Below are positions 57,679 through 64,000 of a stretch of DNA of 64,000 bases, piece by piece. This DNA comes from Streptomyces fumigatiscleroticus. Its GTDB lineage: Bacteria; Actinomycetota; Actinomycetes; Streptomycetales; Streptomycetaceae. How positions within the stretch are numbered: position 1 is the stretch's first letter; the number at the start of each line of letters is the position of its first letter. The stretch lies in assembly GCF_014647975.1 (NCBI RefSeq), contig NZ_BMQF01000006.1, positions 310,001 to 374,000 on the forward strand, in the 5' to 3' direction. Under the pieces are notes generated by a model. That model searched no databases, was not told where the DNA came from, and was given only the letters and a program-made list of their open reading frames with translations. Position numbers and translations under genes: made by a program.

Positions 57679-58232
57679 CGACGTGTCCTCCTCAGGATGG
57701 GCGGGCCGAACGATCCGGCCATCGGTGTACGGGTCACGTGGGACTATGCCCCGCCGATGCGATCGATAACGTCCCCGGACGGCCCCAAGACCCGCTAGGC
57801 TGACCTGCACATGACCGGAAGCACATTCTCCGGACATGGCGCCGCGGGCAGTTTCCACGCCGGGAACTCGTGAAAAACGCCGACGACAATCGGCCGTTGG
57901 CTTGGCATGAATTTCCCGAGGTCGCCGCGATGTGCCCGGCCGGAAATCGGGATGTTCGCCGCGTATCGCCGACCTGAAACACCCTTGTCCTGCCCGCCGG
58001 AAACGACTAGCGGAAACACAGTCTGAACACGTGTCGTATAAACTCCGCGAACAAGGCAGAAGGTTGGCGCCCACGGTCGAAGGATCCTGCCGAGGTGACG
58101 TGCGGCAGCCCCACCCCCACTCCTCGCTCATAGACCCCCGGCCCCTGCCTCTCTGACCCCGTGAGCTGACAGCGTCGTCCGCCCCCGCCCCGCCCTCGCG
58201 CCACCGTGCCTTCGAATGAGAGGCGACCCATC
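57679..58232. other. Gap of lower GC with no supported gene
   Basis: 554 bp. A TAGGCT hexamer (57796-57801) precedes an ATG at 57811 opening a 20-codon frame that I do not call a gene. A TATAAA hexamer at 58037-58042 could be a -10 for the gene at 58233, but no good -35 matches. Reading frames here have no codon bias. Confidence 0.4.
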
Positions 58233-58817
58233 ATGCCGCTGCATGTCCCCCCGGCTCCCGCGCCCGCCCTCCGCTCCGTCCTCACGGCACTCGCCTCCCC
58301 CACCGCGGTACGCGAGGCCCGAACCCCCTCCCTCCTGCGCGCCCAGGAACCCGCCACGCCCGAACTCCCGCTGCCCGTGCACGTCCTGGACCGGATCACC
58401 GCCGAGGGAGCGCCCACCACCCGGCTGACCGGATGGCGGTTCCTGATCCGCTGCGGCGACCGTGCCGTGGCCGCGGCCGAGACCGTGCTGACCCCCGACG
58501 GCTGGGCCTTCTCGCGCTTCTTCGAAGGGCCCTACGTCGCCTCCACCGAGCGTGCGCTGCGCCAGGCCGAGGCGATGGCGCAGTGCTACCAGCCGCGTCT
58601 GCTGTCGGTGCCCGGCCTCTACATGCTCACGCTCTGGCTGCACGGCGACTCCACCGCGGACCCCGCCGCGGGCCGTCCCGTCGGCACCGACCTGCTCGTG
58701 CCGCTGGCCCCCGCACCGCCGGGCATCGCGGCCCATCGTCCGCACCGGGTCGCCGATCTGCTCCCGGTCCTGACGCACCGGGTGACTCCGGCACTGCTGC
58801 TGCGCTCCACGGCCTGA
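58233..58817 (+). CDS. Conserved hypothetical protein, 194 aa
   Basis: The protein is Ala/Pro-rich at the N-terminus and has a compact core (RLTGWRFLIRCGDRAVAAAETVLTPDGWAFSRFFEGPYV, LSVPGLYMLTLWLHGD, DLLVPLAPAPPGI) that I recall from many Streptomyces genomes without assigned function. ATG 58233 with GAGAGGCG upstream is preferred to the start at 58206. It ends at a very stable terminator. No catalytic motif is obvious. Confidence 0.72.
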   Translation: MPLHVPPAPAPALRSVLTALASPTAVREARTPSLLRAQEPATPELPLPVHVLDRITAEGAPTTRLTGWRFLIRCGDRAVAAAETVLTPDGWAFSRFFEGPYVASTERALRQAEAMAQCYQPRLLSVPGLYMLTLWLHGDSTADPAAGRPVGTDLLVPLAPAPPGIAAHRPHRVADLLPVLTHRVTPALLLRSTA

Positions 58818-58838
58818 GCCGCCGCACGCCGTTCACCC

Positions 58839-58876
58839 CGCGCCCCGCCGCCCGGAACGCCGGGCGGCGGGGCGCG
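58839..58876 (+). terminator. 17-bp-stem terminator
   Basis: Perfect 17-bp stem starting CGCGCCCCGCCGCCCGG with its complement (58860-58876) and loop AACG, 22 bp after the stop of the 194-aa gene. Confidence 0.85.
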
Positions 58877-59202
58877 TCGTCATGCCGGCAGCCACTCGCT
58901 CGTAGGAGCGACGCATGGCTCGTACGAGCCCAATTTCAGGGCCCGGACCGGCCGGACTAGCCCCATCCGGCCACGCCGAACCACCCGAAGTGACAACCGA
59001 GTTGGGATGAACCGTCCACGCGGGTGATGCGTCCTGAACCTGTGAGAGGCGGTGCTGCGAAATCCCTGCGGATTGACGCCCGTGGGGCAACACTGGGTTG
59101 GACCGACTTCATCAACGGGGGGCGGTTATGAACGACGCTTCTAGCCGCGGGACAGACACAACAGCCCATACACACACCACAACAGAGCGAAAGATCCCAT
59201 CA
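58877..59202. other. Gap with two further inverted repeats before the DUF5999 gene
   Basis: Contains the small hairpin CGCTC-GTAG-GAGCG (58897-58910) and the 14-bp perfect palindrome GGCTCGTACGAGCC (58917-58930), then an AT-richer stretch. TTGACG at 59073-59078 could be a -35, but no -10 fits the spacing. An in-frame ATG at 59128 would add 25 residues to the DUF5999 protein. Confidence 0.4.
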
Positions 59203-59409
59203 ATGTGCCAGCATCAGCCACCGTGCCCCTCAGCCGACTCCGCCGACCGGGAATCCGCCCGACTCGTGGCGCACCACCCGGAGCAGGGATGGAGCCTGCT
59301 GTGCAACGGCGTCGTGCTCTTCGAGGACACCGGTGAGCTTCTGCCGGACGGCCAGGTCATCGCCCCGCACCGCCCACTGGACACCAGCCGGGTGATGACC
59401 GCCGCCTGA
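59203..59409 (+). CDS. DUF5999 family small protein
   Basis: This 68-aa protein starts MCQHQPPCPSADSADRESAR and continues WSLLCNGVVLFEDTGELLPDG, which is the DUF5999 pattern. The CQHQPPCP segment with two Cys and one His could bind metal. ATG 59203 is the family's usual start; ATG 59128, behind a GGGGGG tract, is an alternative with a Thr/His-rich extension. Function unknown. Confidence 0.8.
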   Translation: MCQHQPPCPSADSADRESARLVAHHPEQGWSLLCNGVVLFEDTGELLPDGQVIAPHRPLDTSRVMTAA

Positions 59410-59448
59410 ACACCACCCGGGCGGCACGACACTCCGCCCGCGACATGA

Positions 59449-59485
59449 GGGGCCGGCCCGCAGACACTCGCTGCGAACCGGCCCC
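59449..59485. terminator. Hairpin between the convergent DUF5999 and xylanase genes
   Basis: Outer stem GGGGCCGG/CCGGCCCC (8 bp) and inner stem GCAG/CTGC separated by an internal loop. Confidence 0.6.
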
Positions 59486-59506
59486 GGCACATGTCCGCCC
59501 CCTCGG

Positions 59507-60804
<1,298 letters not shown>

Positions 60805-60882
60805 GACATCGGACAGGCGAACCGGACGCCGCGCGCATGCCCCCCGTCTCCCTCGCCCCACCCGCCGCCTATCGTGACCGGC

Positions 60883-61278
60883 ATGCAGTCCTACACCATC
60901 GGCCAGGCGGCTCGGCTGCTCGGCGTCAGTCCGGACACCGCCCGACGCTGGGCGGACGCGGGCCGGATCACCACCCACCGCGACGACAGCGGGCGGCGGC
61001 TCATCGACGGGCGGGACCTGGCCGCGTTCTCGGTGGAACTGGCCAGGGCCGGCGGCGAGGAGGAGACCGCCCCGTACACCTCCGTGCGCAACTCCTTCCC
61101 CGGGATCGTCACCGCCATCAAGCTCGGCGACGTCGCGGCCCAGGTGGAGGTCCAGGCCGGCCCGCACCGGCTGGTCTCCCTGCTGACCCGGGAGGCGGTC
61201 GAGGAACTGGGCCTGGAGGTCGGCATGGAGGCCACCGCCCGCGTGAAGTCGACGAACGTTCACATCGACCGCCCCTGA
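60883..61278 (+). CDS. HTH-TOBE molybdate-binding regulator-like protein
   Basis: This 131-aa protein has a MerR-type helix-turn-helix (MQSYTIGQAARLLGVSPDTARRWADAGR) followed by one TOBE/molbindin domain (SVRNSFPGIVTAIKLGDVAAQVEVQAGPHRLVSLLTREAVEELGL). TOBE domains bind molybdate or tungstate, and the modABC operon lies directly downstream, so it probably senses molybdate and controls transport. ATG 60883 sits 7 nt after a TATCGT hexamer without a ribosome site, so it may be leaderless. Confidence 0.85.
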   Translation: MQSYTIGQAARLLGVSPDTARRWADAGRITTHRDDSGRRLIDGRDLAAFSVELARAGGEEETAPYTSVRNSFPGIVTAIKLGDVAAQVEVQAGPHRLVSLLTREAVEELGLEVGMEATARVKSTNVHIDRP

Positions 61279-61325
61279 CCACCCCGGAAGGCCGCCCGCA
61301 CGAACGCACATGCGGCCTCATTTCA

Positions 61326-61387
61326 CGCATGGGCTCGCTCATGCGATGAGACAGCAGACCCCCACCTCGCATCTGCGGAAGTATGAT
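61326..61387 (+). promoter_or_regulatory. modABC promoter region with palindrome
   Basis: Inverted repeat CGCATGGGC-TC-GCTCATGCG (61326-61345; 8 of 9 arm positions match), a further ATGCG half-site near 61312, and a -10-like TATGAT at 61382-61387. The palindrome is a candidate site for the upstream TOBE regulator. Confidence 0.5.
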
Positions 61388-61453
61388 CAGCGCATCGAAA
61401 AGGCCGTAGCCGTCAGGCCCTTCGCCGAGGAACTTCAGAGGAGTGGTCCCGTG

Positions 61454-62287
61454 ATGACCCGTTCCGCACGCCGAACCCGCCGGACGTTGCAGGTGGCCGG
61501 TGCGGGTGCCGCCGCACTGCTGGCCCTGAGCGCCTGCTCCTCCTCCGGCTCGGACTCCGGCTCGGCCGACTCCGGCTCCTCGGCGTCCTCGGCGTCCTCG
61601 TCGCCCGAGCTCTCCGGCACGGTCACCGTCTTCGCCGCCGCCTCGCTCAAGGAGAGCTTCACGACGCTCGGCAAGGAGTTCGAGAAGGATCACCCGGGCA
61701 CCGAGGTCACCTTCAACTTCGGCGGCAGCGACACCCTCGCCGCCAGCATCACCAGCGGTGCCCCGGCGGACGTCTTCGCCGCCGCCAGCGCCAAGACCAT
61801 GAAGATCGTGACGGACGCGGGCGACGCCTCCGGCACGCCCGCCACCTTCGTCCGCAACCAGCTGGAGATCGCCACCCTGCCGGGCAACCCCGACAAGATC
61901 GCCTCCCTGAAGGACCTGACGAAGTCCGGCCTGAAGGTCGTCCTGTGCGACAAGACGGTGCCCTGCGGCGCCGCCGCGCAGACCGCCCTGGAGGCCAGCG
62001 GTCTGAAGCTCACACCCGTCTCGTACGAGCAGGACGTCAAGAGCGCCCTCACCAAGGTCGAGCTGAAGGAGGCCGACGCGGCCGTCGTCTACAGGACCGA
62101 CGTGCAGGCGGCGGGTGACAAGGTGGAGGGCGTGGACTTCCCCGAGTCGGCCGAGGCCGTCAACGACTATCCCATCGCCCTGCTGAAGGACGCGCCCAAC
62201 GCCGACGCCGCACAGGCCTTCATCACGCTGGTGAAGTCCGCCGAGGGCCAGAAGGTGCTGGCCGAAGCCGGCTTCATGAAGCCGTGA
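61454..62287 (+). CDS. modA: Molybdate ABC transporter substrate-binding lipoprotein
   Basis: This 277-aa lipoprotein captures molybdate outside the cell. A signal peptide ends in the lipobox LLALSAC, a Ser/Gly-rich linker follows, and the ModA domain has TVFAAASLKESFTTL, NFGGSDTLAASITSGAPADVFAAAS and VVYRTDVQAAG. ATG 61454 or GTG 61451 may start it; AGAGGAG lies 7-10 nt upstream. Its stop overlaps the modB start (GTGA). Confidence 0.92.
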   Translation: MTRSARRTRRTLQVAGAGAAALLALSACSSSGSDSGSADSGSSASSASSSPELSGTVTVFAAASLKESFTTLGKEFEKDHPGTEVTFNFGGSDTLAASITSGAPADVFAAASAKTMKIVTDAGDASGTPATFVRNQLEIATLPGNPDKIASLKDLTKSGLKVVLCDKTVPCGAAAQTALEASGLKLTPVSYEQDVKSALTKVELKEADAAVVYRTDVQAAGDKVEGVDFPESAEAVNDYPIALLKDAPNADAAQAFITLVKSAEGQKVLAEAGFMKP

Positions 62288-63153
62288 CCACGCCCGGGAG
62301 AACAACGGCGGAGCACACCGCGGCCGACACCCTGGAGGGCGGGCCGCGACGCGGCCGGGTCCGGCCGGGCGGTCGCCGCGGGGTGCCCCTGCCGCTGCTG
62401 GTGCCGGCCCTGGCGGGCCTGGCCTTCCTGCTGCTCCCGCTGATCGCCCTGCTGGTACGGGCCCCGTGGCGCGACCTGCCGGAGCAGCTGACCGGCGGCG
62501 AGGTGTGGCAGGCGCTGCGCCTGTCACTGCTGTGTGCCACGGCGGCGACCGCGCTGAGCCTGGTCGTCGGGGTCCCGCTGGCCTGGCTGCTGGCCCGCAC
62601 CGAGTTCCCCGGGCGCGGCCTGGTGCGCGCGCTGGTGACGCTGCCGCTCGTCCTGCCCCCGGTGGTGGGCGGTGTGGCACTGCTGCTCGCGCTGGGCCGC
62701 AACGGCGTCGTCGGGCAGTGGCTGGACTCCTGGTTCGGGATCACGCTGCCGTTCACCACGGCGGGCGTGGTGCTCGCGGAGACGTTCGTGGCGATGCCGT
62801 TCCTGGTCATCAGTGTGGAGGGCACCCTGCGGGCCGCCGATCCGCGCTACGAGGAGGCGGCCCAGACACTGGGCGCCTCCCGCTTCACCGCCTTCCGCCG
62901 GGTCACCCTGCCGCTGATCGCGCCGGGCGTCGCGGCGGGCTCGGTCCTGGCGTGGGCGCGGGCGCTCGGCGAGTTCGGGGCGACGATCACGTTCGCGGGC
63001 AACTTCCCCGGCCGTACCCAGACCATGCCCCTCGCGGTCTATCTGGCCCTCCAGAACGACCCGGCGGCGGCGATCGCCCTCAGCCTGGTCCTGCTGGCCG
63101 TGTCCATCGCGGTCCTGGCCGGGCTGCGGGACCGCTGGATGACGGCCTCCTGA
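62284..63153 (+). CDS. modB: Molybdate ABC transporter permease
   Basis: This 289-aa inner-membrane permease has about six helices and the EAA loop EEAAQTLGASRFTAFRRVTLPLIAPG that contacts the ATPase. The opening LRLSLLCATAATALSLVVGVPLAWLLAR fits ModB. An N-terminal tail of about 35 residues is longer than usual. GTG 62284 overlaps modA by 4 bp, so the genes are translationally coupled. modC follows 15 bp later. Confidence 0.93.
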   Translation: MTTPGRTTAEHTAADTLEGGPRRGRVRPGGRRGVPLPLLVPALAGLAFLLLPLIALLVRAPWRDLPEQLTGGEVWQALRLSLLCATAATALSLVVGVPLAWLLARTEFPGRGLVRALVTLPLVLPPVVGGVALLLALGRNGVVGQWLDSWFGITLPFTTAGVVLAETFVAMPFLVISVEGTLRAADPRYEEAAQTLGASRFTAFRRVTLPLIAPGVAAGSVLAWARALGEFGATITFAGNFPGRTQTMPLAVYLALQNDPAAAIALSLVLLAVSIAVLAGLRDRWMTAS

Positions 63154-63168
63154 CACCACGACGACACC

Positions 63169-64000
63169 ATGACGGACGATTCCCCGATGACCACCGACCT
63201 CGACACGTCCGGCGAGGGCCTCGACGCCCGGCTCGTCGTCGACCGCGGCACCTTCCGCCTCGACGTGACGCTGACCGCAGCGCCCGGCGACGTCGTCGCG
63301 CTGCTCGGCCCCAACGGGGCCGGCAAGACCACCGCCCTGCGCGCGCTCGCCGGTCTGGTGCCGCTCACCGGCGGCCGTCTGCGGCTCGACGGCGCCGTAC
63401 TGGACCGTACGCCGCCCGAGTCGCGCCCGGTCGGCGTGGTCTTCCAGGACTACCTGCTCTTCCCGCACCTGACCGCCCTGGACAACGTGGCCTTCGGGCC
63501 GCGCTGCCGGGGCGCGTCGAAGGCGGAGGCGCGCGCACAGGCGGCCCAGTGGCTGGACCGCATGGGGCTCGCCGACCACGCCGGCGCCAAGCCGCGGCGC
63601 CTGTCCGGCGGCCAGGCCCAGCGCGTCGCCCTCGCCCGTGCCCTGGCCACCCGCCCCCGGCTGCTGCTGCTCGACGAACCGCTCGCCGCGCTCGACGCCC
63701 GTACCCGTCTGGAGGTGCGCGCCCAGCTCCGCCGTCACCTGGACGAGTTCGAGGCCGTCGCCGTCCTGGTCACGCACGACCCGCTGGACGCCATGGTGCT
63801 GGCCGACCGGCTGGTCGTCGTCGAGCACGGACAGGTCGTCCAGGAGGGCACCCCCGCGGACATCGCCCGCCGTCCGCGCACCGACTACATCGCGCAGCTG
63901 GTCGGGCTGAACCTCTACCAGGGCCGGTCCGAGGGCCACACCGTCCGGCTCGACGCCGGTCCCGCCATCACCACCACCGAGGTCCTGACCGGCCCGGTCT
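63169..64000 (+). CDS. modC: Molybdate ABC transporter ATP-binding protein, 3'-truncated by the window
   Basis: The frame from ATG 63169 is open to the window end (277 codons). It has Walker A GPNGAGKTT (from residue 47), the Q-loop in VVFQDYLLFPHL, the ABC signature LSGGQAQRVALARAL, Walker B LLLLDEPLAALDA and the switch His in LVTHDPLDA. After IAQLVGLN a C-terminal TOBE-type domain begins (YQGRSEG, VRLDAG). ATG 63187 is an alternative start. Together with modA and modB it completes the transporter. Confidence 0.92.
   Translation, partial: MTDDSPMTTDLDTSGEGLDARLVVDRGTFRLDVTLTAAPGDVVALLGPNGAGKTTALRALAGLVPLTGGRLRLDGAVLDRTPPESRPVGVVFQDYLLFPHLTALDNVAFGPRCRGASKAEARAQAAQWLDRMGLADHAGAKPRRLSGGQAQRVALARALATRPRLLLLDEPLAALDARTRLEVRAQLRRHLDEFEAVAVLVTHDPLDAMVLADRLVVVEHGQVVQEGTPADIARRPRTDYIAQLVGLNLYQGRSEGHTVRLDAGPAITTTEVLTGPV

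Noticed and set aside
57811-57873. Twenty-codon frame after a TAGGCT hexamer
   Set aside because: Too short, with no ribosome site, no clear -35 and no recognisable product.

Overview
The window is high-GC actinobacterial chromosome, almost certainly Streptomyces. The signs are third-position GC bias that opens long shadow frames, GTG/TTG starts, leaderless promoters, LAL-type LuxR regulators, a divergent third EF-Tu, a Tat-exported GH3 enzyme, and DUF5999/PadR/MocR families typical of the genus. No rRNA, tRNA, CRISPR array or intact insertion sequence was seen. Both ends cut genes: a repeat protein on the left and modC on the right.

Layout. (1) 1-21.8 kb is a stress/envelope block: RDD and DUF7144 membrane proteins, a P-type ATPase, a SulP transporter, a three-gene run (membrane protein, GH63-like glucosidase, GH13 amylase), a DUF6325/DUF1269 pair, a LAL LuxR regulator and a small LuxR protein, a diacylglycerol-kinase-like enzyme, DUF2252, a BrkB-like protein and a gamma-carbonic anhydrase. 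(2) 21.8-31.4 kb: DedA, Tat-exported beta-glucosidase, GalU, thioesterase, a membrane-anchored protein, MFS exporter, spermidine-synthase-like protein and EF-Tu3. (3) 31.8-44.1 kb: VTT-domain protein, thiolase/HxlR divergon, UppP, luciferase-like monooxygenase, Lnt, Gfo/Idh oxidoreductase, Ung, two SDR enzymes, and a HipA-like kinase with DUF3037. (4) 44.4-57.7 kb is a patchwork of regulators with divergent partners (LysR/EamA, MocR/PNPOx-like), a Clp-N protein, PadR, PhzF, a CPBP protease and a glutamate-cysteine ligase homologue. It also holds two decayed genes, a GT2 glycosyltransferase and an alpha/beta hydrolase. (5) 58.2-64 kb: small conserved proteins, a GH10 xylanase with two CGAAA-N-TTTCG operators, and a HTH-TOBE regulator followed by modABC.

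The main discovery candidate lies in region 1. A 17-bp dyad, TCACC-N7-GGTGA (one or two mismatches allowed), recurs in front of the DUF7144 gene, the GH63 gene, the divergent membrane protein/DUF6325 pair, the 98-aa gene at 16.9 kb, the diacylglycerol-kinase gene, the DUF2252 gene and the BrkB gene. In nearly every case a -10-like hexamer, mostly GAnnnT, lies 21-23 nt downstream, which centres the dyad near -43. I did not notice a matching module elsewhere in the window. It looks like the class-II activator site of a local regulon, and the two LuxR-family proteins inside the block are the obvious candidate regulators.

Other structures worth attention are several intergenic minisatellites (periods of 16, 18, 20 and 166 bp), a 282-bp duplication inside a coding region, divergent promoters with embedded palindromes, and a number of likely leaderless starts that disagree with the longest reading frames.
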